Below, in pieces: positions 36,975 through 46,032 of a DNA stretch of 64,000 bases. The DNA comes from Roseobacter sp. GAI101 (lineage in GTDB: Bacteria; Pseudomonadota; Alphaproteobacteria; Rhodobacterales; Rhodobacteraceae), in contig NZ_DS999213.1 of NCBI RefSeq assembly GCF_000156335.1, positions 3,150,929 to 3,214,928 on the forward strand, given 5' to 3'. The position numbers and the translations under genes were made by a program. Below the pieces are notes generated by a model, which ran no database searches, was not told where the DNA came from, and was given only the letters and a program-made list of their open reading frames with translations. The first letter of the stretch is position 1, and each line of letters begins with the position of its first letter.

Positions 36975-38021
36975 ATGGAATTTTCACGCAAGGCGTTTTT
37001 GCGACTTATGGGAACGGCTGCCTTGGCGGTTGGTCTGTCCGGTGCTGCGGCCGTTGCCCAAGAGGTTACACTGACGCTGCACCAGTTTTTGCCGCCACAG
37101 GCGAACGTGCCCAAACTGGTTCTGGATGTCTGGGCCGACAAGATCGAGGCCGACAGCGACGGTCGCATCAAGATTCAGCGTTATCCCGCGATGCAGCTTG
37201 GCGGCACCCCGCCCGAGCTGATTGATCAGGCGATGGACGGCGTTGCCGACATCGTTTGGGCGGTGAACGGGTTTACCCCTGGTCGTTTCCCGCGCACCGA
37301 AGTGTTCGAGTTGCCCTTTATGACATCAGATGCCCGCGCGGCGTCCTATGCCTATTGGACGCTGATGGAAAACCAGATGCAGGACGCGGATTTCAAGGAC
37401 GTCCAGGTTCTTGGCGCTTGGGTGCATGGCCCCGGCATGCTGCATACGAAAGCCCCTGTCGCTGTACCGTCAGACCTGCAGGGCATGAAAATTCGCGGGG
37501 GGTCGCGTCTGGTCAACCAGTTGCTGGAAAAGGTCGGTGCAACGCCGGTCGGGCTGCCTGTCACGGCCATACCCGAGGCACTGTCCAAGGGCGTGATCGA
37601 CGGCACCACGATCCCGTGGGAAGTCACAACGGCGTTGAAAGTGTCTGAACTGGTGGGCAACCACACCGAATTCGACGGGCCTGCGATCTATAACCTGACC
37701 TTCGTCCTTGCGATGAACAAGGACAAGTACGATGCCCTGCCTGATGATCTGCGCGCCATCATCGACGCGAATTCAGGGTTGGATTTCTCGATCTTCGCAG
37801 GCGGCACCCAAGCCGATTCGGATGGCCCTGCGCGCCAATTGGCGGTAGATGCGGGCAATAATATCATTACGGTCAGCCAGGAGCAGGCGAAAGAATGGGA
37901 CGCCATGGCGCGGCCGATCTATGATGCCTGGATTGCGGATATGGACAGCAAGGGAATTGATGGCCAAGCTTTGATCGCTGAGGCGCGTGCGCTGATGGCA
38001 AGCTACAAACCAGCAAACTGA
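36975..38021 (+). CDS. TRAP transporter substrate-binding protein, first copy
   Basis: A DctP-family periplasmic binding protein of 348 residues with a signal peptide (FLRLMGTAALAVGLSGAAAVAQ). The conserved helix region GTWVHGPGMLHT-like segment and KIRGGSRLVNQLLEKVGATP hold the Arg that binds substrate carboxylate in this family. The ATG at 36975 has GGGAG 7 bp upstream and gives a proper signal peptide; the frame opens at 36933. Substrates of the family are organic acids; the catabolic genes downstream suggest an aromatic or aryl carboxylate. It is followed by a close paralog. Confidence 0.92.
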   Translation: MEFSRKAFLRLMGTAALAVGLSGAAAVAQEVTLTLHQFLPPQANVPKLVLDVWADKIEADSDGRIKIQRYPAMQLGGTPPELIDQAMDGVADIVWAVNGFTPGRFPRTEVFELPFMTSDARAASYAYWTLMENQMQDADFKDVQVLGAWVHGPGMLHTKAPVAVPSDLQGMKIRGGSRLVNQLLEKVGATPVGLPVTAIPEALSKGVIDGTTIPWEVTTALKVSELVGNHTEFDGPAIYNLTFVLAMNKDKYDALPDDLRAIIDANSGLDFSIFAGGTQADSDGPARQLAVDAGNNIITVSQEQAKEWDAMARPIYDAWIADMDSKGIDGQALIAEARALMASYKPAN

Positions 38022-38080
38022 TTGGAACTGTCCGCGCAAAGCGGCGGCCCACAAGACAACAAATAACAGGGAGAGACATC

Positions 38081-39115
38081 ATGATTTTCAGAAGAACCCT
38101 CATGGGGATTGCCGGGGCTGCATTTGCGGTTGGCATGGGTGCCACTGCGGCAATGGCCCAGGACGTAACGCTGCGCATGCACCAGTTCCTGCCGCCGCAG
38201 GCCAACGTGCCAAAGCTGGTGCTGGATGTCTGGGCCGACAAGGTCGAGGCCGCAAGTGAGGGCCGTATCAAGATCGAGCGTTATGCATCCATGCAGCTTG
38301 GCGGTACACCGCCGGAACTGATGGACCAGGCGATTGATGGCGTGGCCGACATCGTCTGGACCGTGGTCGGTTACACGCCGGGCCGCTATCCGTCTACTGA
38401 AGTGTTTGAATTGCCCTTCATGGTCACCGATGCCCGCGCGGCCAGCTCTGCCTATTGGCAGATGTTTGAAAAGCACATGAAAGATACCGAATTCAAGGAT
38501 ATCCACATCCTCGGCACATGGGTCCACGGCCCCGGCATGCTGCACACGAACAAGGAAATCCGCACGCCCGCCGATATGCAGGGCATGAAGATTCGGGGCG
38601 GGTCACGTCTGGTGAACCAGTTGCTGGAAATCACCGGTGCGACACCTGTGGGCATGCCTGTGCCCGCGATCCCCGAAGGTCTGTCCAAGGGCGTGATCGA
38701 CGGCACCACCATCCCATGGGAAGTAACGTCGTCGCTGAAAGTGCCTGAGCTGGTAAAGAACCACACGGAATTCACCGGAAGCGCGCTTTATACGCTGACG
38801 TTCGTTCTGGCGATGAACAAGGACAAGTACGAAAGCCTGCCCGACGATCTCAAGAAGGTCGTCGACGACAACTCCGGTCTCGAATTCTCGATCTTCGCGG
38901 GTGGCACACAGGCTGATTCCGATGGTCCGGCCCGTCAGATCGCCGTTGATCTGGGGAACAACATCGTCACGCTCAACGAAGAAGAAACCGCTGTATGGCG
39001 TGAAACGTCCCAGCCCATCTATGACGCCTGGGTTGCGGATATGAAGGAAAAGGGCATCGACGGTCAGGCGCTGATCGACGAAGCCAAATCCCTGATGGAC
39101 GCCTACGGCAAGTAA
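38081..39115 (+). CDS. TRAP transporter substrate-binding protein, second copy
   Basis: This 344-residue DctP-family protein is aligned along its whole length with the preceding gene product, at roughly 70% identity by eye; the mature start LHQFLPPQANVPKL-type segment and KIRGGSRLVNQLLE are nearly the same. It has its own signal peptide and Shine-Dalgarno (AGGGAG). The pair looks like a tandem duplication serving one membrane complex. Differences cluster in the signal peptide, the 120-160 region and the C-terminus. Confidence 0.92.
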   Translation: MIFRRTLMGIAGAAFAVGMGATAAMAQDVTLRMHQFLPPQANVPKLVLDVWADKVEAASEGRIKIERYASMQLGGTPPELMDQAIDGVADIVWTVVGYTPGRYPSTEVFELPFMVTDARAASSAYWQMFEKHMKDTEFKDIHILGTWVHGPGMLHTNKEIRTPADMQGMKIRGGSRLVNQLLEITGATPVGMPVPAIPEGLSKGVIDGTTIPWEVTSSLKVPELVKNHTEFTGSALYTLTFVLAMNKDKYESLPDDLKKVVDDNSGLEFSIFAGGTQADSDGPARQIAVDLGNNIVTLNEEETAVWRETSQPIYDAWVADMKEKGIDGQALIDEAKSLMDAYGK

Positions 39116-39202
39116 GCGTTTCTTCATGAAACTGGTCTGCGGTGCCCTTGCTGTGCCGCAGACCTTTCATCTTAACCACCCTAGACAAAAAAGAGACGTT
39201 AC

Positions 39203-39784
39203 ATGCATCGGCTGATCCAGTTCCTTGCCCGTATCACCGCGATCATCGGAGGGCTTGTCCTGGTGGCGTTGATCCTGATGACCACGGTGTCGATCTTCGG
39301 GCGCACCATCAACAAGGTGCTGCACAGCACGTTCTTTCAGGAAAACATGGCGGGGCTGTCGCAAAGCCTGATCGACATGGGCGTCGGCGAAATCAACGGC
39401 AACTACGAACTGCTCGAGGCGGGGATCGCCTTTGCGATCTTCTCGTTCCTGCCGATCTGCCAGTTCTATGGCGCGCATGCCAGCGTTGACGTGTTCACGT
39501 CGTTTCTGCCGGCCAAGGCGAACCGCTGGATCGCGGCGTTTTGGGAAATCGTGCTGGCAATGGTCATCATCCTGATCATCTGGCGCCTGTTCGAAGGCAT
39601 GCAACGCTATATCGGCAACGGCGAAACCACGCTGTTCCTGCAATTTCCGGTCTGGTGGGCCTATGGGGCCAGCTTCATCGCCGGCATCATATCCTGCATC
39701 GTCGCCGTCTACTGTGCCGTGATCCGCGTGATCGAGGCTGTCAAAGGCGAAACCATTCTACCAAGCGAACAAGGGGCCCACTGA
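39203..39784 (+). CDS. TRAP transporter small permease (DctQ family)
   Basis: A 193-residue integral membrane protein with four hydrophobic segments (IIGGLVLVALILMTTVSIFG, the FAIFSFLPIC region, IVLAMVIILIIW and SFIAGIISCIVAVYCAV). There is an extended loop between the first two. DctQ-type subunits form the stator with the large permease. It is somewhat longer than the usual 160-180 residues. Its stop is directly followed by the large-permease GTG. Confidence 0.9.
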   Translation: MHRLIQFLARITAIIGGLVLVALILMTTVSIFGRTINKVLHSTFFQENMAGLSQSLIDMGVGEINGNYELLEAGIAFAIFSFLPICQFYGAHASVDVFTSFLPAKANRWIAAFWEIVLAMVIILIIWRLFEGMQRYIGNGETTLFLQFPVWWAYGASFIAGIISCIVAVYCAVIRVIEAVKGETILPSEQGAH

Positions 39785-39785
39785 C

Positions 39786-41105
39786 GTGACCAATCTTGAA
39801 CTGGGCTTCTGGTCCTTCCCCGTCCTGTTGTTGATGGTTTTCCTGCGCGCGCCCATCGGCCTTGCCATGCTGCTGTGTGGTTTTGGCGGCTGGTACATGG
39901 CGATGGGGGGCAACCCGACGCCCCTTCTGGCCAAGCTGAAATCCGAAACATACACGACCTTCTCCAGCTATTCGTTGTCTATCATCCCGATGTTCCTGCT
40001 GATGGGGCAATTCGCGACGCTGTCAGGCATGTCGCAGTCGCTGTTCAAGGCCGCCGAAAGCTTTCTGGGGCACCGCCGGGGCGGCGTCGCAATGGCTGCG
40101 GTCGGGGCCTGCGCGGGCTTTGGGGCGATCTGCGGCAGCTCGCTGGCAACGGCGGCCACCATGTCCAAGGTCGCCCTGCCGGAGCTGCGCCGCTATGGGT
40201 ATTCGGGTGGGTTTTCGACCGCGACGCTGGCGGCGGGCGGTACACTTGGCATCCTGATCCCGCCGTCGGTAATTCTGGTCATCTATGCCATCCTGACCGA
40301 ACAGAACATCGCCAAGCTGTTCCTTGCGGCATTCGTGCCCGGTATCCTGGCGGCCCTTGGCTATATCATCACGATCTCGATCTATGTGCGCCTCAACCCC
40401 AACTCTGCCGGAACGCGTCCTGCGGTCCCCATGGCCGAACGGTTCAAGGCGCTGGCCGATACATGGCCGGTGCTGGTGATCTTTTTCGTCGTGGTCGGCG
40501 GCATCTATCTGGGGTGGTTCACGCCCACCGAAGGGTCTGCCATCGGGGCGGCGGGCACCGGGCTTGCGGCGCTGTTGGCGGGCAGTCTGAACTGGTCCGT
40601 CTTGCGCGAAAGCCTGCTGGGGACCGCGAAGACGACGGCAATGATCTTTTTCATCGTGCTGGGCGCGGGGTTCTACAACGGGTTCCTGGCGTTGTCCGGT
40701 GTGCCGCAATTCATGGCCGATTGGGTCGTCGGGCAGGGCTACAGCCCCTGGCTGGTGCTGACCATCATCCTGATCTTCTATCTGATCTTCGGGTGTCTGA
40801 TGGACAGCTTGTCGATGATCCTGCTGACTGTGCCGATCTTTTTCCCCGTCATTTCGGCGATGGATTTCGGGATGAGCACGGAACACCTTGCGATCTGGTT
40901 CGGCATCCTCGTGCTGATCGTGGTCGAGGTCGGGCTGATCACGCCGCCGGTGGGGATGAACCTGTTCATCATCAACTCGATGGACCGCGAAACACCGATG
41001 ACCGAGACCTACAAGGCCGTGATGTACTTCGTGGGCTCCGACATCGTGCGGGTGATCATTCTGGTGATGTTCCCGGCGATTACGCTGTTCTTGCTGCCAA
41101 GCTAG
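39786..41105 (+). CDS. TRAP transporter large permease (DctM family)
   Basis: The 439-residue ion-transporter-superfamily permease catalyses sodium-driven uptake of the substrate delivered by the binding proteins. It has about 12 segments, and the DctM motif CAGFGAICGSSLATAATMSK near residue 115 is diagnostic, as are GGTLGILIPPS and the late LITPPVGMNLF loop. It starts with GTG one base after the small-permease stop. A hairpin and an 84-bp gap separate it from the ligase gene on the same strand. Confidence 0.95.
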   Translation: MTNLELGFWSFPVLLLMVFLRAPIGLAMLLCGFGGWYMAMGGNPTPLLAKLKSETYTTFSSYSLSIIPMFLLMGQFATLSGMSQSLFKAAESFLGHRRGGVAMAAVGACAGFGAICGSSLATAATMSKVALPELRRYGYSGGFSTATLAAGGTLGILIPPSVILVIYAILTEQNIAKLFLAAFVPGILAALGYIITISIYVRLNPNSAGTRPAVPMAERFKALADTWPVLVIFFVVVGGIYLGWFTPTEGSAIGAAGTGLAALLAGSLNWSVLRESLLGTAKTTAMIFFIVLGAGFYNGFLALSGVPQFMADWVVGQGYSPWLVLTIILIFYLIFGCLMDSLSMILLTVPIFFPVISAMDFGMSTEHLAIWFGILVLIVVEVGLITPPVGMNLFIINSMDRETPMTETYKAVMYFVGSDIVRVIILVMFPAITLFLLPS

Positions 41106-41116
41106 GCTTGGCCCTT

Positions 41117-41139
41117 GCTTTGCGCGGTTCGCGCAAAGC
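41117..41139 (+). repeat. Stem-loop between TRAP permease and ligase genes
   Basis: A perfect 10-bp inverted repeat (GCTTTGCGCG and CGCGCAAAGC) with a 3-nt loop and no T-run sits 12 bp after the permease stop. It may stabilise the upstream mRNA or partly separate transporter from ligase expression. Confidence 0.55.
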
Positions 41140-41189
41140 CACACCGTCTATTGCGCCCGCCTTGCGCCATGTGCGGGCAAGGGGGCTTT

Positions 41190-43004
41190 ATGACCGATCA
41201 TCTGAACCTGCGGCCGCATAAGGTGATCCGCACCGACCGCGAAGACGGGTCGATCCTGTTGCAGTCGGGCTATGCGCTTGGCCCCGTGGCGCGCTGCACC
41301 GGCGACTGGCTGCATCACTGGGCGGATAAAACGCCCGATCATGTGTTTTTGGCCGAACGGGATGGCGACGGCTGGCGCAAGCTGTCCTATGTGCAGGTGC
41401 TTGAGGCGGTGCGCAGCATTGCGGGCCACCTGATCTCGCGGGATCTGGGGCCGGGCCGGCCGATCCTGATCGTGTCCGGCAACTCCATTGATCACGCGCT
41501 GTTGTCCTTGGCCGCGCAATATGCGGGCGTTCCGACCGTCCCCGTGGCCGAGCAATATTCGCTGATCCCGGCCGCCCTGCCGCGTCTGGATCATGTGGTG
41601 AGGCTGGTGAACCCCGGCATGGTCTATGCGCAGGATGCCACGCAATATGCCGGTGCCTTCGCGCTGGAAAGCCTGAGCAGTGCCGAAAAGCTATCATCTG
41701 CCCCCGGTGCCAGCGGGGCGACGGATTTTAACGATTTCCTCGGGCCAAATGGCGCGGATGTTGACAGTGCCTTTGCCAAGATCACGCCGGACACGCTGGC
41801 CAAGATACTGATGACATCCGGGTCGACGTCAGACCCCAAAGGCGTTCTGACGACGCAGAGGATGATGACCACCAATCAGGCGCAACTGGCGCAAGCGTTG
41901 CCTTTCGTCACCGCCCGCCCGCCGGTGCTGGTGGATTGGCTGCCGTGGAATCACGTCTTTGGCGGGTCGCATAATTTCAACCTGATGCTGGCCAATGGCG
42001 GCAGCTTTTACATCGACGACGGCAAACCCGCGCCTGGGCTGTTCGACAAGACCCTTGCGAACCTGCGCGATGTCTCGGCCACGATCAGCTTTAATGTGCC
42101 GGTCGGATTTGCCCAGCTGGTGACAGCGTTGAAGGCCGACAAGCAGCTGTGCGAACGCTATTTCGCCGAACTGGACATGATCTTCTATGCTGGCGCATCC
42201 CTGCCGCAGGCGACATGGGCCGAGCTTGAGCGCCTTGCACTTGAAACCTGCGGACAATTGCCGCTGATCAATTCGTCATGGGGGCTGACGGAATCTGCGC
42301 CGGCGGCCTTGTTGCAGCATGAACCGGCCAGGGGGGCAGGCATCGTCGGCGTGCCGTTGCCCGGCGTCACGGTCAAGCTGATCCCCGATGCGGACGGGCG
42401 CTGCGATTTGCGCATATCTGGCGATACGATCACCAAGGGCTATCACGACAACCCCGCCAAAACAGCCGAGGCGTTTGACGCAGAGGGTTTCTTTATCAGC
42501 GGCGATGCGATGCGCCTGATTGACGATGCGGACCCGTCGCGCGGGTTGATGTTCGACGGACGCATGTCTGAAGATTTCAAGCTTATGACGGGGACATGGG
42601 TGCGTGCCGGGCAGCTGCGTCTTGATCTGCTGGCGGCGCTGGCCCCCTATGTGACTGATCTGGTGCTGACCGGGCAGGGCCGCGAACAGGTGGGCATGTT
42701 GATCGTCCCCAACAGAGCGACGATGGCTGCCAAGGGGTGGGACGCCACGGATGACAACGGGGCGATGATCTGCGCGCCGCTGATGCAGGAAATCGCCGCG
42801 CGGCTGACAGACCTTGCCGCGAAGACAAGCGGCAGTGCCAATCGCGTTGCAGCGGCGGTGATCCTGACCGATCCGCCGTCGATGGGGGACGGCGAAGCGA
42901 CGGCCAAGGGAAACCTGAACTTTCCGAAAATCCTGATGCGCCGCGCAGGTCTGGTGGCGCGGATTTATGACGTGGCTGATCCCGCACGGATTGCAGCCCT
43001 GTAG
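41190..43004 (+). CDS. Acyl/aryl-CoA ligase, feruloyl-CoA synthase-like
   Basis: An adenylate-forming ligase of 604 residues. The AMP/ATP loop TSGSTSDPKG is near residue 210, and a second motif is SSWGLTESAPA. The late hinge (DGRMSEDFKLMTGTWVRAGQ) and the long C-terminal half follow the feruloyl-CoA synthase/Fcs pattern rather than the 510-residue benzoate ligase type. It would activate a phenylpropenoid or related aromatic acid as a CoA thioester. The start is the ATG at 41190 after GGGGG. No enoyl-CoA hydratase/aldolase or vanillin dehydrogenase accompanies it, so ferulate itself is not established as substrate. Confidence 0.82.
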   Translation: MTDHLNLRPHKVIRTDREDGSILLQSGYALGPVARCTGDWLHHWADKTPDHVFLAERDGDGWRKLSYVQVLEAVRSIAGHLISRDLGPGRPILIVSGNSIDHALLSLAAQYAGVPTVPVAEQYSLIPAALPRLDHVVRLVNPGMVYAQDATQYAGAFALESLSSAEKLSSAPGASGATDFNDFLGPNGADVDSAFAKITPDTLAKILMTSGSTSDPKGVLTTQRMMTTNQAQLAQALPFVTARPPVLVDWLPWNHVFGGSHNFNLMLANGGSFYIDDGKPAPGLFDKTLANLRDVSATISFNVPVGFAQLVTALKADKQLCERYFAELDMIFYAGASLPQATWAELERLALETCGQLPLINSSWGLTESAPAALLQHEPARGAGIVGVPLPGVTVKLIPDADGRCDLRISGDTITKGYHDNPAKTAEAFDAEGFFISGDAMRLIDDADPSRGLMFDGRMSEDFKLMTGTWVRAGQLRLDLLAALAPYVTDLVLTGQGREQVGMLIVPNRATMAAKGWDATDDNGAMICAPLMQEIAARLTDLAAKTSGSANRVAAAVILTDPPSMGDGEATAKGNLNFPKILMRRAGLVARIYDVADPARIAAL

Positions 43005-43018
43005 TGCACTAAAGTGCG
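43005..43018. promoter_or_regulatory. Candidate BoxR site 1 at the benzoate ligase promoter
   Basis: TGCA-N6-TGCG (TGCACTAAAGTGCG), a 14-bp near-palindrome directly after the previous stop. It starts 51 bp before a second such site. The TGCA half-site agrees with that described for BzdR/BoxR regulators. Confidence 0.55.
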
Positions 43019-43026
43019 TCATTAGG

Positions 43027-43041
43027 TCGCAAAGCTTGCGA
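43027..43041. promoter_or_regulatory. Palindrome between the two BoxR-like sites
   Basis: Perfect 6-bp arms TCGCAA and TTGCGA are separated by 3 bp. It could be a further regulatory site; no cognate regulator can be named. Confidence 0.35.
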
Positions 43042-43055
43042 TGTCTTCCATTTGA

Positions 43056-43069
43056 TGCAAGATAAAGCA
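43056..43069. promoter_or_regulatory. Candidate BoxR site 2 at the benzoate ligase promoter
   Basis: TGCA-N6-AGCA, ending 21 bp before the ligase ATG, so it probably overlaps the promoter core or the transcript start. Weaker dyad symmetry than site 1. Confidence 0.45.
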
Positions 43070-43090
43070 CCGATGTTTGGGAGGACTGCG

Positions 43091-44629
43091 ATGACAACCG
43101 CCACTGCGAATGCCGTGACCTATTTCGTGGACCGCCACCCCGAGGAGGGGCGCGGCGACAAGGTTGCATACCGGGAAATTGGCAGTGGGCGCAGCCTGAC
43201 CTACGGCGACATGGCGACCGGTGCCGCGCAGGTCGCGGGCGCGTTGCTCAGGGCAGGTGTTCGTGCCGAAGAGCGTGCCGCGATGCTGGTGCTGGACCAG
43301 ATCGAATTCCCGCAGATCTTTTGGGGCGCGCTGAAAGTCGGCGTTATACCCATCCCGCTCAACACCCTGCTGGCGACCTCGGTTTATGATGCGATTTTGC
43401 GTGATTCCCGTGCGACGACCCTGTTCGTGTCGGCCCCCTTGTGGGATGTCGTCAAAGGCGCTGTCGCGGGCAATCCGTATCTGCGCCATGTTATCGTGAT
43501 CGGCGGCACCGCCGAAGGTGCGACCCCCTATGAGGAATTCCTGAAAGACGCCGCCCCCGCCGACACGTTGGCGGTCAGCCCGGACGAGGTGGCGTTCTGG
43601 CTCTATTCCTCCGGCTCCACCGGGCAGCCGAAAGGCGTGGCCCATGTGCATTCCGCTTTGCGTGCGACGTCGGATACCTATGGCAAGCAGGTCCTTGAGA
43701 TTGCCGAAGATGATGTGGTGTTTTCCGCGGCCAAGTTCTTTTTCGCCTACGGTCTGGGCAACGCGATGACCTTTCCGCTGTCGGTCGGGGCCACGACCCT
43801 GCTGTTTGCGGGCCGCCCCACGCCTGATGACATGATCGCCACGATCAACGCTGAAAAGCCCACGATATTTTGCGGGGTGCCGACACTTTATGCCGCGATG
43901 GTCGCGCATATGGACAAGAACGGCCCGCTCGAGGCCCCCTTGCGCACCTGCATCTCGGCAGGCGAGGCACTGCCCGAAGAGATTGGGTTGCGGTGGGAAA
44001 AGCACACCGGCGCATGTATTCTTGACGGCGTCGGATCGACCGAGATGCTGCATATCTTTCTGAGCAACCGCAAGGACGACCTTGTTTACGGCACCTCGGG
44101 GGTGGCGGTTCCGGGCTATGCCTTGCGCCTCGTTGACGAGGAGGGGTTGGATATTCCGTCCGGCGGTGTCGGCGAATTGCTGGTCAATGGCGCGTCGGCG
44201 GCCAACTGCTATTGGAACCAACGCGAAAAATCGCGGGTGACCTTTGAGGGCGTCTGGACCCGCACCGGCGACAAGTACGAACTGCGCGATGACGGGCGGC
44301 TGGTCTACTGCGGGCGCACGGATGACATGTTCAAGGTGTCGGGCATATGGCTGTCACCGTTCGAGGTCGAAGGCGCGCTGGTCAGCCATCCGCGTATTCT
44401 TGAGGCGGCAGTGGTCGCCGCAGAGGACGCGGACGGGCTGGAGAAGCCCAAGGCGTATATCGTGCTCAAGGAAGGGGTGGCGGACGCGGCCTTGCTGGCC
44501 GAACTGAAAGACCACGTCAAAGACAAGATCGGAAAATGGAAATACCCCCGCTGGATCGAGGTGGTGCAAGAGCTGCCCAAGACGGCAACGGGGAAAATAC
44601 AGCGGTTTAAATTGCGAGAGGGAAACTGA
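43091..44629 (+). CDS. bclA: Benzoate-CoA ligase family protein
   Basis: A 512-residue aryl-CoA ligase that activates benzoate (or a close analogue) to the CoA thioester with ATP. Motifs are YSSGSTGQPKG at 172-182, the benzoate-ligase-type GVGSTEMLHIFLSN block, RTGDKYELRDDGRLVYCGR and the catalytic Lys in PKTATGKIQRFKLR. GGGAGGA precedes the ATG at 43091 by 5 bp; the frame opens at 43052. Its TGA overlaps the ATG of the next gene (44627-44631). Two TGCA-type sites lie in its promoter. Confidence 0.9.
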   Translation: MTTATANAVTYFVDRHPEEGRGDKVAYREIGSGRSLTYGDMATGAAQVAGALLRAGVRAEERAAMLVLDQIEFPQIFWGALKVGVIPIPLNTLLATSVYDAILRDSRATTLFVSAPLWDVVKGAVAGNPYLRHVIVIGGTAEGATPYEEFLKDAAPADTLAVSPDEVAFWLYSSGSTGQPKGVAHVHSALRATSDTYGKQVLEIAEDDVVFSAAKFFFAYGLGNAMTFPLSVGATTLLFAGRPTPDDMIATINAEKPTIFCGVPTLYAAMVAHMDKNGPLEAPLRTCISAGEALPEEIGLRWEKHTGACILDGVGSTEMLHIFLSNRKDDLVYGTSGVAVPGYALRLVDEEGLDIPSGGVGELLVNGASAANCYWNQREKSRVTFEGVWTRTGDKYELRDDGRLVYCGRTDDMFKVSGIWLSPFEVEGALVSHPRILEAAVVAAEDADGLEKPKAYIVLKEGVADAALLAELKDHVKDKIGKWKYPRWIEVVQELPKTATGKIQRFKLREGN

Positions 44630-45453
44630 TGGGCGTGACATGGTCGAATGACGCGGGATTGACGCTGACGGCAGGCGGCAAAACCTTGGAATATGCGGCG
44701 TGGGGCCCCAAGCCCGGCGATGCCCCGACGCTTGTGCTGCTGCACGAAGGCTTGGGCAGTGTTGCCTTGTGGCGTGATTTTCCGCAGGCCTTGGTTGATG
44801 CCACGGGCTTTGGCGTTCTGGCCTATTCGCGGGCCGGATATGGTGCATCCGATCCCGTCGATCTGCCCCGCCCGCTGGATTACATGACACGCGAGGCAAC
44901 TGAATCCGTCGGTGACGTGCTGGACGCTGCCGGCATTGAACATGCGATTTTGCTGGGTCATTCCGACGGTGCGACGATTGCCACGATCTATGCCGGATCA
45001 GTGTCCGATATGCGCATCCGGTCGCTGATCCTGATGGCCCCGCATTTCTTTACTGAGCCCATGGGGCTTGCCGCGATCAAGGCGGCGGGCAAGGAATATG
45101 ACTCGGGCAATCTGAAGGAAAAACTGGGCAAGTATCACGCAAATGTCGATGTGGCGTTCCACGGCTGGCATGATGCCTGGACCGATCCCGGCTTTGAGGC
45201 GTGGCATGTGGCGGACGCAATCGACCACCTGCGCATTCCCGTTCTGGCCATTCAGGGCCGCGACGACGCCTATGGTACCCTTGCCCAGATCGAAGAGATC
45301 GAGACGCGGATCTATTCCCCGGTCGAAACGGCGATCTTGGACAATTGCGGGCATGCGCCGCATCTGGATCAGCCCCATGCCACGGTGGAAGCGATCCGCG
45401 ACTTCTGCGCCCGTCTGGATCGGATAGAGCGTGAAGCCGTCCAGATCGCCTGA
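44629..45453 (+). CDS. Alpha/beta hydrolase
   Basis: A 274-residue serine hydrolase: nucleophile elbow GHSDGA (Ser112), oxyanion HE-G in LLHEGLGS, and the late catalytic His in CGHAPHLDQP. It starts inside the stop of the ligase gene, so the two are translated together. In a benzoyl-CoA gene cluster it may hydrolyse a CoA ester or a lactone side-product, but the sequence does not prove this. Confidence 0.85.
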   Translation: MGVTWSNDAGLTLTAGGKTLEYAAWGPKPGDAPTLVLLHEGLGSVALWRDFPQALVDATGFGVLAYSRAGYGASDPVDLPRPLDYMTREATESVGDVLDAAGIEHAILLGHSDGATIATIYAGSVSDMRIRSLILMAPHFFTEPMGLAAIKAAGKEYDSGNLKEKLGKYHANVDVAFHGWHDAWTDPGFEAWHVADAIDHLRIPVLAIQGRDDAYGTLAQIEEIETRIYSPVETAILDNCGHAPHLDQPHATVEAIRDFCARLDRIEREAVQIA

Positions 45454-45907
45454 TCTTGTGTCGGACGTCCCGATGCCCCCGCACGCCTATGTGCCGGGGC
45501 AGAACGCCCGACACCCCGAAGACTGGTTCGATGCGATCAAGGCCAGTGTCACTGCAGATATACCTGCCGACGCACTGGATCAGACCGCCGCATGGCAGGC
45601 CGGGCGCGCGTATTTCGATGCAGGGTACTTCTGGGAATGTCACGAGGTGCTTGAGGCCGTTTGGATGCGCTGCCCCGACCCGTCACCGGAACGTGCAATG
45701 ACCCAGGCGCTGATCCAGCTGGCAAATGCGCGGCTGAAGCTGAGGATGGACAAACCCCGCGCCACCCTGCGGCTTTGCAATCTGGTGGACGGCCATTTGG
45801 CGCAATGTGCCGGGCGTGAAATGATTCTGGGGGTCGATGTGCAGGAAATTGCACAAGCAACGAAAAGCACCCGCGAAGATGCGTTAATATGCAGTATAGC
45901 GCAATAA
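45431..45907 (+). CDS. DUF309 domain protein
   Basis: The 158-residue protein has the DUF309 helix pair: WQAGRAYFDAGYFWECHEVLEAVWM followed by ALIQLANARLKLRM. The conserved HE (in the ECHEVLE stretch) is intact. The function of the family is not known to me. The GTG at 45431 overlaps the hydrolase by 23 bp; GTG 45458 or ATG 45473 are alternative starts. Its 3' end contains the first TGCA-type site of the boxC promoter. Third gene of the ligase operon. Confidence 0.78.
   Translation: MKPSRSPDLVSDVPMPPHAYVPGQNARHPEDWFDAIKASVTADIPADALDQTAAWQAGRAYFDAGYFWECHEVLEAVWMRCPDPSPERAMTQALIQLANARLKLRMDKPRATLRLCNLVDGHLAQCAGREMILGVDVQEIAQATKSTREDALICSIAQ
45890..45903. promoter_or_regulatory. Candidate BoxR site 1 at the boxC promoter
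   Basis: TGCA-N6-CGCA (TGCAGTATAGCGCA) inside the last codons of the DUF309 gene, 53 bp before a second dyad. Confidence 0.5.
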
Positions 45908-45941
45908 GTGGGCGAATTTAGACCTGAAACGCAAATATATG

Positions 45942-45957
45942 TGGCAATATGATGCCA
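45942..45957. promoter_or_regulatory. Candidate BoxR site 2 at the boxC promoter
   Basis: TGGCA-N6-TGCCA, perfect 5-bp arms; its core GCA-N6-TGC has the same geometry as the other sites. It lies 75 bp before the boxC GTG. Confidence 0.45.
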
Positions 45958-46032
45958 TATTTGGATTATGAACCTCAAAGGCCGCTTTGGCCAAATCGCC
46001 GCCAAGGCCGAGCCTGTTCAAGGAGACTGCCC

